Part shown: positions 16,446 to 25,181 of the stretch, in pieces | How positions within the stretch are numbered: the stretch's first letter is position 1 | Layout: the number at the start of each line of letters is the position of its first letter | Assembly (NCBI RefSeq): GCF_018531495.1 | Contig: NZ_JAHDTI010000005.1 | Span: 1-64,000 of the forward strand | DNA from: Nonomuraea sediminis | Lineage (GTDB): Bacteria; Actinomycetota; Actinomycetes; Streptosporangiales; Streptosporangiaceae | Direction of reading: 5' to 3' | Length of the DNA stretch: 64,000 nucleotides | Made by a program: the position numbers and the translations under genes | Notes under the pieces: model-generated | The model's database searches: none | Seen by the model: the letters and a program-made list of their open reading frames with translations, nothing else | What the model was told of the DNA's origin: nothing

Positions 16446-17819
16446 TCAGTAGGACAGGGCAGGCAGGGCGGACTCGGCTTCGGCTTCCTCGTGCGGCCCG
16501 AGCCGCACGTACTTGAGCAGGAGCCGGATCTCGATCACGGCGAGCACGGCGTAGACCACGGTGAAGCCGGTCAGGCTGATGGCCACCTCGGCGACGCTCG
16601 AGCCGGGCGAGACCGCCGCCGGGGTTCGCATGAGACCGAAGACCGTCCAGGGCTGGCGGCCCATCTCGGTGAAGATCCAGCCGAGTGTGTTGGCCAGGAA
16701 CGGCAGGCCGATCCCGATCATGGCGAACCTGTAGAACCAGCGGCCGGCGGGCAACCGTCCGCGCCTGGTCAGCCAGAGCCCGGCCAGGGCCAGCAGGGCG
16801 GCGAGAGCGCCGAAGCCGATCATCAGGCGGAAGCTCCAGTAGGCCAGGCCGACGTTGGGCCGATAGTCGCCGGGGCCGTAAAGCCGCTGGTAGCGGTCCT
16901 GGATGTCGTTGATGCCCTCGACCTTGCCGTCGAGGGTGTTGGTGGCCAGCAGGCTCAGCCCGTTGGGGATCTGCAGGTTGACGCGGTTGCGCCCGTGCTC
17001 GACGTCACCGACGGCGAACAGCGAGAACCCGGCCGAGCTCTCGTCTTCCCAGAGCGCTTCGGCGGCGGCCATCTTCATCGGCTGCTGCTCGGTCATGATC
17101 TGCGCCTGCCAGTGGCCTGACAGGGAGACACCCACCGCGGCCACCGCCGTGACGATCAGCGCCAGCCGAGTGGACGTCCTATAGAGGGATATTTCCCGCT
17201 TTCGTGCCAGGAACCATGCGCTGATGCCGAGCACGAACGCGCCGGCGGTCAGGAACGCGCCGAAGATCACGTGCGGGAAGGTGACCAGTGTGGTCGGGTT
17301 GGTGAGCACCGCCCAGATGTCGGTCAGCTCCGCCCGGCCGTTGTTCAGGCGGTAGCCGACCGGGTGCTGCATCCACGAGTTCGCCGCGAGAATGAAGTAG
17401 GCCGAGACATTGGTCCCGATGGCCGCCGCCCAGATCGTCGCCAGGTGCACCCGTGGCGGGAGCCTGTCCCAGCCGAAGATCCACAGCCCGAGGAACGTCG
17501 ACTCCAGGAAGAAGGCGATCAGCCCCTCCATGGCCAGCGGCGCCCCGAACACGTCCCCGACGAAGCGGGAGTAGTCACTCCAGTTCATCCCGAACTGGAA
17601 CTCCTGCACGATCCCGGTCACCACTCCCATCGTGAAGTTGATCAGGAACAGCCGCCCCCAGAACCGGGTCAGGCGCAGGTACTCAGCCTTCCCCGTGCGA
17701 TGCCAGGCGGTCTGTAATCCGGCGACGATGATCGACAGCCCGATCGTGAGCGGCACGAACAGGAAGTGGTAGACGGTGGTGATGCCGAACTGCCACCGCG
17801 AGAGATCAAGGACATCCAT
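16446..17819 (-). CDS. cydA: Cytochrome bd oxidase subunit I
   Basis: A 457-residue haem-bearing subunit. The start is ATG at 17819 (MDVLDLSRWQFGITTVYH), giving the His at about residue 18 that ligates haem b595/d. HWQAQIMTEQQPMKMAAAEALW contains the haem b558 His, and EMGRQPWTVFGLMRT contains its Met partner region. The quinol-binding Q-loop is of the short type, as usual in Gram-positive bacteria. The gene is divergent from devR and shares a promoter region with two DevR boxes, so induction by hypoxia is expected. Confidence 0.95.
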   Translation of the reverse strand: MDVLDLSRWQFGITTVYHFLFVPLTIGLSIIVAGLQTAWHRTGKAEYLRLTRFWGRLFLINFTMGVVTGIVQEFQFGMNWSDYSRFVGDVFGAPLAMEGLIAFFLESTFLGLWIFGWDRLPPRVHLATIWAAAIGTNVSAYFILAANSWMQHPVGYRLNNGRAELTDIWAVLTNPTTLVTFPHVIFGAFLTAGAFVLGISAWFLARKREISLYRTSTRLALIVTAVAAVGVSLSGHWQAQIMTEQQPMKMAAAEALWEDESSAGFSLFAVGDVEHGRNRVNLQIPNGLSLLATNTLDGKVEGINDIQDRYQRLYGPGDYRPNVGLAYWSFRLMIGFGALAALLALAGLWLTRRGRLPAGRWFYRFAMIGIGLPFLANTLGWIFTEMGRQPWTVFGLMRTPAAVSPGSSVAEVAISLTGFTVVYAVLAVIEIRLLLKYVRLGPHEEAEAESALPALSY

Positions 17820-17878
17820 GCCCGCCACCTTCGACCCGCCGGCCCGGCGTTCGTAGGGCCGCACGGCCCACCCCATGG

Positions 17879-17909
17879 GGGACCTAAGTCCTTTTGGGAC
17901 TTTTGTCCC
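17879..17909. promoter_or_regulatory. Tandem DevR (DosR) boxes between cydA and devR
   Basis: Two 14-bp sites stand 17 bases apart: GGGACCTAAGTCCT (17879-17892) and the perfect inverted repeat GGGACTTTTGTCCC (17896-17909). The second matches the core of the mycobacterial DosR consensus TTSGGGACTWWAGTCCCSAA at every fixed position. They lie 60 bases before cydA and 36 bases before devR, so DevR probably activates both its own gene and the oxidase operon. Confidence 0.85.
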
Positions 17910-17944
17910 TACCGAGTGGATCAGGAGGGAGCTACCGTCGAACC

Positions 17945-18580
17945 ATGATTAGGGTGTTTCTCGTCGATGATCACGAGGTGGTACGGCGGGGCGTCGCGGC
18001 GCTGCTCGAGGCCGAGGACGACATCGAGGTGATCGGCGAGGCCGGCACCGCGGAGTCGGCGATCGCCCGCATTCCGGCGCTCAAGCCGGACGTGGCGGTG
18101 CTGGACGTGCGGCTGCCGGACGGCAGCGGCGTGGAGGTGTGTCGCGAAGTGCGCTCCCGGATGCCGGGGCTGGCGTGCTTGATGCTGACGTCGTTCGCCG
18201 ACGACGACGCCCTCTTCGAGGCTGTCATGGCAGGGGCCGCGGGCTACGTGCTCAAGCAGATCCACGGCTCCGACCTGGTCGGTGCCGTCCGGACGGTGGC
18301 CTCCGGCCAGTCGCTGCTCGACCCGCAGACCACCGCCGCGATGCTGTCCCGGCTGCGCGAGCAGGCCGCCAGGAAGGATCCCCTCGCGGACCTGTCCGAG
18401 CAGGAGAAGAAGATCCTGGAGCTGATCGGCGAAGGGCTGACCAACCGCCAGATCGGCGAGAAGCTGTTCCTGGCCGAGAAGACGGTCAAGAACTACGTGT
18501 CCAACCTGCTGGCCAAGCTGAACATGCAGCGCCGCACACAGGCCGCCGCCCTGGCCGCAAGGCTGCGAAACAAGGACTAA
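17945..18580 (+). CDS. devR: Hypoxia response regulator DevR/DosR
   Basis: A 211-residue NarL-type response regulator that closely resembles mycobacterial DosR throughout. The receiver domain begins MIRVFLVDDHEVVRRGV, with phospho-acceptor Asp54 in AVLDVRLPDG, Thr82 in MLTSF and Lys104 in GYVLKQIHG. The LuxR-type DNA-binding domain contains TNRQIGEKLFLAEKTVKNYV, where Lys179, Lys182 and Asn183 fall at the same residue numbers as the DNA-contacting residues of M. tuberculosis DosR. ATG at 17945 fits the alignment; the longer open frame upstream runs through the DevR boxes and is not coding. The kinase gene is not downstream but convergent at 19020-20648. Confidence 0.95.
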   Translation: MIRVFLVDDHEVVRRGVAALLEAEDDIEVIGEAGTAESAIARIPALKPDVAVLDVRLPDGSGVEVCREVRSRMPGLACLMLTSFADDDALFEAVMAGAAGYVLKQIHGSDLVGAVRTVASGQSLLDPQTTAAMLSRLREQAARKDPLADLSEQEKKILELIGEGLTNRQIGEKLFLAEKTVKNYVSNLLAKLNMQRRTQAAALAARLRNKD

Positions 18581-18595
18581 AGCCTCTAACTTCGC

Positions 18596-19042
18596 ATGAC
18601 CGTCCTCATGATGCTGGACGTTATGCAACTGGACGCATCAGGCCTGCAGGTACTCTCCCGCCAGGAGTGCCTGGATCTCCTCTGCACGGCTTTGATCGGC
18701 CGGATCGTCTTCACCGACCGCGCTCTCCCCGCGGTCCAGCCGGTCAACTTCCACCTGTACGGCGAGCAGATCGTGATCCGCACCTCCGTCGGCTCCAAGC
18801 TGGCCGCGGCCACCCAGCGGACCGTGGTCGCCTTCGAGGCCGACGAGTTCGATCCCGGCATGCGCACCGGCTGGTCGGTGACCGCGGTCGGGCACGCCCG
18901 CGCCGTGGACGACCCCGAGGAGATGGCTCGCCTGGCCCGGCTCCCCCTGTTGCCGTGGGCGCCGGGCAGCCGCGACCACTACATCGTGGTGGACGCCGAA
19001 CAGGTGTCGGGGCGCCGGATCACAGCGGAACCGACCAACTGA
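18596..19042 (+). CDS. Pyridoxamine 5'-phosphate oxidase-like flavin-binding protein
   Basis: A 148-residue split-barrel protein (PNPOx-like). Characteristic stretches are LLCTALIGRIVFTDRALPAVQPVNFHL and GSKLAAATQRTVVAFEADEFD, which form the flavin or F420 pocket, and GWSVTAVGHARAV. It follows devR by 15 bases in the same direction. Similar genes (Rv3129 type) belong to the DosR regulon of M. tuberculosis. The cofactor and substrate are not known. Its last 23 bases overlap the 3' end of the convergent kinase gene. The start is uncertain (ATG at 18596, 18608 or 18623). Confidence 0.82.
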   Translation: MTVLMMLDVMQLDASGLQVLSRQECLDLLCTALIGRIVFTDRALPAVQPVNFHLYGEQIVIRTSVGSKLAAATQRTVVAFEADEFDPGMRTGWSVTAVGHARAVDDPEEMARLARLPLLPWAPGSRDHYIVVDAEQVSGRRITAEPTN

Positions 19043-20648
19043 GCCGGGTCCCGCCCCCTTCGGGCGACTCGACCGTGAACGTGCCGCCGAGCCGTTTCGC
19101 CCGTTCGTCCAGGTTGGCCAGCCCGCTGCGCCGCCCGTCAGGCTTGATCCCGACACCGTTGTCGCTCACGACCAGGACCAACCGGCCGTCGGCCGCCTCG
19201 ACCAGGATGTCGGCCGAGCTCGCCTTGGCATGCCGTACCAGATTGGACAGGGCCTCGCGCAGCACGGCCAGCAGTTGCCCGGCGACCGGGTCCGGCACGC
19301 CGCTGTCGAGGTGCCCCTCCAGCCGGAGTCCGGGGAGGAAGCCCAGATGCGCGCGGGCGCTCTCGACCAGCTCCAGGATCTGCCCGCGCAATCCGTCCTC
19401 CGAGGGTCCCTGCAGGGCGAAGATGCTGGAGCGGATCTGGCGGATCGTCTCGTCCAGTTCGTCGATCGCGTGCTGGACGCGGCTGCTCGCCTCGGGCCGC
19501 TCCACGAGCCTGAGGGCGCCCATCAGCGTCATGGCCACCGCGAACAGGCGCTGGATGACCACGTCGTGCAGGTCCTTGGCGATCCGGTCGCGGTCTTCGA
19601 GCAGGCCCAGCCGCTCGGCGTCGCGGCGCGCCTCGGCCAGTTCCAGCGCGATCGCCGCCTGCCCCGCGAACGCCTCCACCATCCGCACGTCGGCGCTGCT
19701 GAACGGCAGGCGACCCGACCGCTTGGTCAGCACCAGGACCCCCCGCACGGGCGGCTGTGTGCCCAGCGGCACCAGCAGCCGCATGTCGCCCTCGGTCAGA
19801 GACTCGCCCCGGGTCAGCACCTCCCCCGCCGGCGTGCAGTCCACCGCGCAGGAGCTGCCGAGCGTCTTGTCCGCATGAGTTCCTTCGGCGATCTCCACCA
19901 CCAGCCTGGTCCCGCCCTCGGCAGGCAGCATCAGCTCGACCAGGTCGGCGTCCGTCATCTCCTTCGCGCTCTCCGTCAGCGCGGTCAGCACGTCGTGCCG
20001 GTCGGCGCCTGACAGCAGGCTGGTGGTGATCTGCGACGAGGCCTCCAGCCACCTCTCCCGCCGCCGTGTCTGCTCATACAGCCGCGCGTTCTCCACCGCC
20101 ACGCCGGCCGCGGTGGCCAGTGCGATGACGACCGCCTCGTCCTCCTCGTCGAACTCGCTCCCGCCGCGCTTCTCGGTCAGGTACAGGTTGCCAAAGACCT
20201 CGTCGCGCACCCGGACCGGAACACCCAGGAACGTTCCCATCGGCGGGTGACCTGGCGGGAAACCGTACGACTCGGGATGGTCGGAGATCCGCGCAAGCCG
20301 CAACGGCCGCGCGTCCTTGATCAGCAGTCCGAGCAGGCCGAGCCCGTGCGGCCAGTGCTCGATCTTGGCGATCTCCTCCTCGCTCAATCCCACGGGGATG
20401 AACTCGATCAGCGTGCTGCCCTGGCCGACCACCCCCATCGCGCCATAGCTGGCGTCCACCAGATTGGTGGCCGTCTCCACGATCCGCCGCAGCACTGTCT
20501 CGAGATCCAGATCGCTGCCCACCGACACCACGGCGTCCAGCAGTGCGTGCACGCGATCACGCGTCGCCAGAACCGCGTTCAGCCGAACCTGGAGCTCGGA
20601 CAGCAACTCGTCCAGCCGCATGGACGGCATGACTGATCTGTCGGTCAT
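19020..20648 (-). CDS. devS: GAF-domain sensor histidine kinase DevS/DosS
   Basis: A 542-residue soluble kinase: GAF-A (about 35-190), GAF-B (about 205-340), HisKA_3 with phospho-acceptor His361 in AKDLHDVVIQRLFA, and HATPase_c (REALSNLVRHAK, VVSDNGVGIK). GAF-A contains FPPGHPPMGTFLGVPVRVRD and FGNLYLTEKRGG, nearly the DosS/DosT pattern. His134 in GHPPM lies where the mycobacterial haem ligand is expected, so a haem gas sensor is likely. ATG at 20648 is chosen because upstream sequence lacks kinase similarity; 20630 is an alternative. It should phosphorylate DevR. It is convergent with devR and not co-transcribed with it, unlike in mycobacteria. Confidence 0.93.
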   Translation of the reverse strand: MTDRSVMPSMRLDELLSELQVRLNAVLATRDRVHALLDAVVSVGSDLDLETVLRRIVETATNLVDASYGAMGVVGQGSTLIEFIPVGLSEEEIAKIEHWPHGLGLLGLLIKDARPLRLARISDHPESYGFPPGHPPMGTFLGVPVRVRDEVFGNLYLTEKRGGSEFDEEDEAVVIALATAAGVAVENARLYEQTRRRERWLEASSQITTSLLSGADRHDVLTALTESAKEMTDADLVELMLPAEGGTRLVVEIAEGTHADKTLGSSCAVDCTPAGEVLTRGESLTEGDMRLLVPLGTQPPVRGVLVLTKRSGRLPFSSADVRMVEAFAGQAAIALELAEARRDAERLGLLEDRDRIAKDLHDVVIQRLFAVAMTLMGALRLVERPEASSRVQHAIDELDETIRQIRSSIFALQGPSEDGLRGQILELVESARAHLGFLPGLRLEGHLDSGVPDPVAGQLLAVLREALSNLVRHAKASSADILVEAADGRLVLVVSDNGVGIKPDGRRSGLANLDERAKRLGGTFTVESPEGGGTRLSWSVPL

Positions 20649-20704
20649 ACCCGCAGTTTCTCCCTCACGCTGCCGATTGGTAAAGCTCCGCGCCGGTGGG
20701 TTGG

Positions 20705-20767
20705 AGGCCGAACGTCCCTCTCGAAAGGTGACCAACGCCTCCAGACACGGCCCGGGACAAATCCCCA
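20705..20767. promoter_or_regulatory. DevR-type boxes between devS and usp
   Basis: AGGCCGAACGTCCC (20705-20718) keeps the GTCCC half and a GGCC left half. GGGACAAATCCCCA (20754-20767) keeps the GGGAC half. They lie in the 157-base gap between divergent devS and the tandem USP gene and could serve both. Confidence 0.6.
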
Positions 20768-20805
20768 GGCTAGAGGTGAAATTTCCGGAACGAAGGGGAA
20801 TCGTG

Positions 20806-21663
20806 ATGGTCAAGCCGATCGTGGTCGCCGTCGACGGGTCCGAATCCGCGGCCGTAGCCGTGTCCTGGGCAGCGGACGACGCGTGCCGCCGCGGGCTTCC
20901 GCTGCGAGTCGTGCACGTGTGCGAGAAGTTCAGCCTGCTGCCTGACGAGGTGGTCGAGCGGCAGCGCGACCACGGCGAGACAGTTGTCGCGGCTGCCGCC
21001 GAACGGGCTCGGGAGCGCGCGCCCGGTCTGCGGATCACCACGGAGCCGACGACCGGCAACGTCGTCGAGGAGCTCATCGCCGAGGCAGGCGACGCGGACT
21101 GCGTCGTGCTCGGCAGCCGGGGCCTGGGCGGCTTCACCGGCCTGCTCGTCGGGTCGGCCGGCCTGGGCGTCGCCGGGCACGCGCCCGGCCCGGTCGTGAT
21201 CGTGCGCGGCTCGGCTGAAGCCGCTCACGGTGAGGTGGTGGCCGGGTTCGACGGTTCCCCGGCGTCGGAGGCTGCCCTGGAGTACGCCTTCCAGCAGGCC
21301 CGGGCGCGCAAGGCGCGCCTGCGGGTGATGTACGCCTGGCGGATGCCGGTCACCGGGCCGTACGCCTTCGGGATGGCCGACACCATCCGGAGCATCGAGC
21401 AGGGCGAGGTGGAGCAGGCGCGGGAGCGGCTGGCGCCGTGGCCGGGCAAGTACCCGGACGTGCCGGTCGTGGAGGACGTGGTGTGCGGCCATCCCGCGTA
21501 CATGCTGAGCAGGGCGTCGCAATCGGCGGACCTGGTGGTGGTCGGCTCGCGCGGGCTGGGCGGCTTCGCCTCGGCGGTGCTGGGCTCCGTCAGCCACGCC
21601 GTGCTGCACCACGCGGCCTGCCCGGTAGCGGTCGTGCGGCCACGCCCCGCGGGTCAGGAGTAA
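20806..21663 (+). CDS. Tandem-domain universal stress protein
   Basis: A 285-residue protein with two UspA domains. Each has the N-terminal strand (VKPIVVAVDGSESAA; GEVVAGFDGSPASEAA) and the nucleotide-binding motif (VLGSRGLGGFTGLLVGSAG; VVGSRGLGGFASAVLGSVS). It resembles Rv2623/Rv2005c-type proteins, which bind ATP and are linked to growth arrest in mycobacteria. ATG at 20806 has GAAGGGG about 8 bases upstream; the adjoining GTG at 20803 is possible. A DevR box follows its stop codon and serves the next operon. Confidence 0.92.
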   Translation: MVKPIVVAVDGSESAAVAVSWAADDACRRGLPLRVVHVCEKFSLLPDEVVERQRDHGETVVAAAAERARERAPGLRITTEPTTGNVVEELIAEAGDADCVVLGSRGLGGFTGLLVGSAGLGVAGHAPGPVVIVRGSAEAAHGEVVAGFDGSPASEAALEYAFQQARARKARLRVMYAWRMPVTGPYAFGMADTIRSIEQGEVEQARERLAPWPGKYPDVPVVEDVVCGHPAYMLSRASQSADLVVVGSRGLGGFASAVLGSVSHAVLHHAACPVAVVRPRPAGQE

Positions 21664-21677
21664 GGGCCGAAAGTCCC
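21664..21677 (+). promoter_or_regulatory. DevR box of the arginine deiminase operon
   Basis: GGGCCGAAAGTCCC begins on the base after the USP stop codon, 86 bases before the permease ATG. A weaker partner (GTGTCCTTCGCCTC, 21687-21700) lies one or two helical turns further on. It is the only promoter-like element before the four overlapping arc genes. Confidence 0.7.
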
Positions 21678-21763
21678 ATCACATCGGTGTCCTTCGCCTC
21701 GGTGCGAGGACTGGCGGGGCTGGTGTGCTGGACGAGATCACCAGTGAGAAAGAGGGATCCCCC

Positions 21764-23113
21764 ATGTCCGTCACTCAACTACCCAGCCGCAGGAAGCTGG
21801 GCCCCTGGATGGCGACCGCGCTGGTAGTCGGGAACATGATCGGCTCCGGTGTGTTCCTGCTGCCCGCCTCCCTGGCCGCCTTCGGCAGCGCGAGCCTGGT
21901 GGCCTGGGCGCTGACCGCCACCGGGGCGCTGCTGCTCGCGCTGGTGTTCGCCCGCCTGGGCCGGGCCTACCCCAGGACCGGCGGGCCGTACGCCTACGCC
22001 CGTCAGGCTTTCGGCGACTTCATCGGCTTCCAGACCGCCTGGGGCTACTGGATCGCGGTCTGGGTCGGCAACGCCGCGATCGCCGTGGCGTTCGTCAGCT
22101 ACCTCGGCTACTTCTGGCCCTCGGTGTCCGGCACCGCGCTGACGGCCTCCGGCCTGGCACTGGCCGCCATCTGGCTGCTGACCGCGGTCAACGTCCGCGG
22201 CGTCCGCCAGGGCGGCTGGGTCCAGGTGATCACCACCGTGGCCAAGCTGCTTCCGCTGGTGGGCCTGGCGGTGGCCGCGCCGTTCTTCATCGACGCCACC
22301 GACTTCACCCCGTTCAACCCCAGCGGTCAGGGCACCTTCGGAGCCGTCTCGGCGGCGGCCGCGCTGACGCTGTGGGCCTTCATCGGGATCGAGTCGGCCA
22401 CCGTGCCCGCGGAAGACGTCGACGACCCGGAAAGGACGATCCCCCGCGCCACGATCATCGGCACGGTCGTCACCGCTACCGTGTACGTCCTGGGCACTGT
22501 CGCCGTCTTCGCCTCGGTGCCGCGCGACGTGCTGGGCAAGTCCACCGCGCCCTTCGCGGACGCCGCCGAGGCCATGTTCGGCCACTGGGCGGGCGTCCTG
22601 GTCGCGATCGGCGCGATCCTCAGCGCCTTCGGCGCGCTCAACGGCTGGATCATGCTGCAGGGCCAGGTGGCGCTCGCCGCGGCCCGGGACGGGCTGTTCC
22701 CGCGCGTGTTCGCCAAGCTGTCCCGCTGGGGCACGCCGGCCGTCGGCCTGGTCGTCTCCAGCGTGCTGGTCACCGCGCTGATGGTGCTCAACTACAACGC
22801 CGGGCTGGTCGAGCAGTTCAACTTCGTGATCCTGCTGGCCACGCTCACCACCCTCATCCCCTACGCGTACTCGGCGGCGGCGCAGCTGATGCTGGCCCTC
22901 ACAGACAGCGAGCGCTTCTCCGGCAAGCGGCTGGCCACCAGCCTCACCATCGCCGGGCTGGCCTTCGCCTACGCCCTGTGGACCATCGCGGGCTCCGGCT
23001 ATGAGGTGGTGTACAAGGGCACGCTGCTCATGCTCGCCGGGGTGCCGGTGTACGTGTGGCTGAAGTACCGCGACCGCCGCCCCGCGGCCGAGATCGAAAG
23101 GCAGGCGGCATGA
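21764..23113 (+). CDS. arcD: APC-family amino-acid antiporter (ArcD/AdiC-like)
   Basis: A 449-residue permease with 12 hydrophobic segments. It begins with the APC signature LGPWMATALVVGNMIGSGVFLLP (GSG substrate motif in TM1) and shows ALTLWAFIGIESATVPAEDVDDPERTIPRA around TM6. The likely role is arginine/ornithine exchange, inferred because its stop overlaps the arginine deiminase start (ATGA). GAGGGA precedes ATG at 21764 at good spacing. Confidence 0.87.
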   Translation: MSVTQLPSRRKLGPWMATALVVGNMIGSGVFLLPASLAAFGSASLVAWALTATGALLLALVFARLGRAYPRTGGPYAYARQAFGDFIGFQTAWGYWIAVWVGNAAIAVAFVSYLGYFWPSVSGTALTASGLALAAIWLLTAVNVRGVRQGGWVQVITTVAKLLPLVGLAVAAPFFIDATDFTPFNPSGQGTFGAVSAAAALTLWAFIGIESATVPAEDVDDPERTIPRATIIGTVVTATVYVLGTVAVFASVPRDVLGKSTAPFADAAEAMFGHWAGVLVAIGAILSAFGALNGWIMLQGQVALAAARDGLFPRVFAKLSRWGTPAVGLVVSSVLVTALMVLNYNAGLVEQFNFVILLATLTTLIPYAYSAAAQLMLALTDSERFSGKRLATSLTIAGLAFAYALWTIAGSGYEVVYKGTLLMLAGVPVYVWLKYRDRRPAAEIERQAA

Positions 23114-24276
23114 GCGTGCTCCACGTGGACAGCGAGGTGGGTCCGCTTCGGCAGGTCATCCTGCACCGCCCCGGGCTGGAGCTGAAGAGGCTCACCCCCA
23201 CCAACTGCGACGACCTGCTCTTCGACGACGTGCTCTGGGTCACGCGGGCCCGTCAGGAACACGACGCGTTCGCCGATGCCCTGCGCGAGCGCGGGGTGAC
23301 CGTACACCTCTTCGACGAGTTGCTCACCGAGACGCTCAAGCTGGACCGGGCACGGGCGTGGGTGCTTGACCGGGTCGTCACCGAACCCGCGTTCGGCCCC
23401 ACGCTGGCCGGGCCGCTGCGCGAGGCGCTGGACGCCATGCCCGCGGACACGCTGGCCCGGCATCTCATCGGCGGGCTGTCCAAGCGCGAACTCGGCCTCA
23501 CGGTGGACAGCCTGCGCCTGGCCGGGCTGGAGGAGGACGGCTTCGTCCTGCCGCCGCTGCCCAACCACCTTTTCACCCGCGACGCCTCCGCCTGGATCTA
23601 CGGCGGGGTGTCGCTCCATCCCATGGCCAAGCCGGCCCGCCGCAGGGAGACCACGCACGTGGCGGCCGTGTACGCCTTCCATCCGATGTTCGCCGGGCAG
23701 GCGCCGGTCTGGTATCCGGCGGATGCCTCGGCCAGCATCGAGGGCGGCGACATCCACGTCGTCGGCGACGGCGCGGTCCTGGTCGGCATGAGCGAACGCA
23801 CCACCCCGCAGGCCATCGAGCTGCTGGCGCGCCGCCTGTTCGAGGCCGGGGCGGCCGACCGCGTCATCGTCGCGATGCTGCCGAAGAAGCGGGCGTTCAT
23901 GCACCTGGACACCGTCATGACGACGGTGGACCGGGGCGTCTTCGTGGTCTACCCGGAGCTGCCGCCACTGCGCTCGTTCATCCTCACCCCCGGCCTGCGG
24001 GTGCATGAGAACGACGACCTGTTCAAGGCGCTCGGCGCGACCCGCGTGCTGCGCGCGGAGCAGGACGTGTGGGCGGCCGAGCGCGAGCAGTGGGACGACG
24101 GCACCAACGTGCTGGCCATCGCCCCCGGCGTGGTCGTCGCCTACGAGCGCAACGTCACCACCAACACGATGCTGCGCAAGCACGGCATCGAGGTCATCAC
24201 CATCGCCGGCGCCGAGCTCGGCCGCGGTCGCGGCGGCCCTCGGTGCATGAGCTGCCCCATCGAGAGAGGCCCTTGA
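23110..24276 (+). CDS. arcA: Arginine deiminase
   Basis: A 388-residue enzyme that hydrolyses arginine to citrulline and ammonia. It shows the N-terminal VDSEVGPLRQVILHRPGLELKRL, NHLFTRDASAWI, SIEGGDIHVVGDGAVLVG (catalytic Asp/Glu region), a His in FMHLDTVMTTVD, and the C-terminal nucleophile Cys in GGPRCMSCPIERGP. Length and motifs are complete. The ATG overlaps the antiporter stop (ATGA) and the stop overlaps the next gene (TGATG), so all four arc genes are translationally coupled. Confidence 0.96.
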   Translation: MSVLHVDSEVGPLRQVILHRPGLELKRLTPTNCDDLLFDDVLWVTRARQEHDAFADALRERGVTVHLFDELLTETLKLDRARAWVLDRVVTEPAFGPTLAGPLREALDAMPADTLARHLIGGLSKRELGLTVDSLRLAGLEEDGFVLPPLPNHLFTRDASAWIYGGVSLHPMAKPARRRETTHVAAVYAFHPMFAGQAPVWYPADASASIEGGDIHVVGDGAVLVGMSERTTPQAIELLARRLFEAGAADRVIVAMLPKKRAFMHLDTVMTTVDRGVFVVYPELPPLRSFILTPGLRVHENDDLFKALGATRVLRAEQDVWAAEREQWDDGTNVLAIAPGVVVAYERNVTTNTMLRKHGIEVITIAGAELGRGRGGPRCMSCPIERGP

Positions 24277-25181
24277 TGAAAGACCTGCTGCGTGTCGCCG
24301 ATCTGTCCCCCGAAGACCTCGCCGACCTTCTCCGCCGCGCCGAGGAGTTCATGCGGCACCCTCTCGCCGCGCACGACCTGTTGCGCGGCAGGACCGTCCT
24401 GCTCTACTTCGCCAAGCCCTCCACCAGGACCAGGATCTCCTCCGAGACCGCCGTTGCGCGACTCGGCGGGACCCCGGTCGCCGTCGGTCCCGCCGAGCTG
24501 CAGCTCGGTCGGGGCGAGACGATCGAGGACACCGCCCGGGTCATCTCCTCCTACACGGCGGCCGTGATCATCCGCACGTTCGCCGACCAGGACGTGCGGA
24601 CCTTCGCCAGTGCCGCGCAGGTCCCGGTGATCAACGCCCTCACCGACGGCCACCATCCGCTCCAGGCGCTGGCGGACCTGATGACGCTGCGCGAGCACGT
24701 CGGTGACCTTCGCGGACGCAAGATCGCCTACGTGGGGGCGGCCACCAATGTCACGCACAGTCTGATGGAGGCCGCCGCGCCGGCCGGGCTCTCGATCGCC
24801 GTGGCCACTCCCCCTGCCTACGCGCCTGATCCCGCTGTGGAGGCGACGACCAGGAAGCTGTCCACCGGCGGGGACCTGCTGCTCACCGGTGACCCGCTCG
24901 AGGCGGTCGAGGGCGCGGACGCCGTCTACACCGATGTGTGGTTGTCCATGGGCGACCCGCCGGAGGAGAAGGCTGCTCGGGTCGCCGCGCTGAGCCCGTA
25001 CCGGGTCACAGCCGAGCTGATGAGCGCGGCCGGGCCTGACGCGATCTTCCTGCACTGCCTGCCTGCCCATCGTGGCGAGGAGGTCACCGCGGAGGTGATC
25101 GACGGGCCGCGGTCCCGGGTGTTCCGTCAGGCCGCCAATCGGCTGCCGACGGTGCAGGCCGTACTGGAGGCTCTGCTGTGA
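24276..25181 (+). CDS. arcB: Ornithine carbamoyltransferase (catabolic context)
   Basis: A 301-residue transcarbamoylase. The carbamoyl-phosphate site is FAKPSTRTRISSETA, with the His block GHHPLQALADLMTL, and the ornithine-binding loop is FLHCLPAHRGEEV. YTDVWLSMGDPPEEK is also typical. In this operon it should run in the phosphorolytic direction, giving ornithine and carbamoyl phosphate from citrulline. The start shares one base with the arcA stop. Confidence 0.94.
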   Translation: MKDLLRVADLSPEDLADLLRRAEEFMRHPLAAHDLLRGRTVLLYFAKPSTRTRISSETAVARLGGTPVAVGPAELQLGRGETIEDTARVISSYTAAVIIRTFADQDVRTFASAAQVPVINALTDGHHPLQALADLMTLREHVGDLRGRKIAYVGAATNVTHSLMEAAAPAGLSIAVATPPAYAPDPAVEATTRKLSTGGDLLLTGDPLEAVEGADAVYTDVWLSMGDPPEEKAARVAALSPYRVTAELMSAAGPDAIFLHCLPAHRGEEVTAEVIDGPRSRVFRQAANRLPTVQAVLEALL

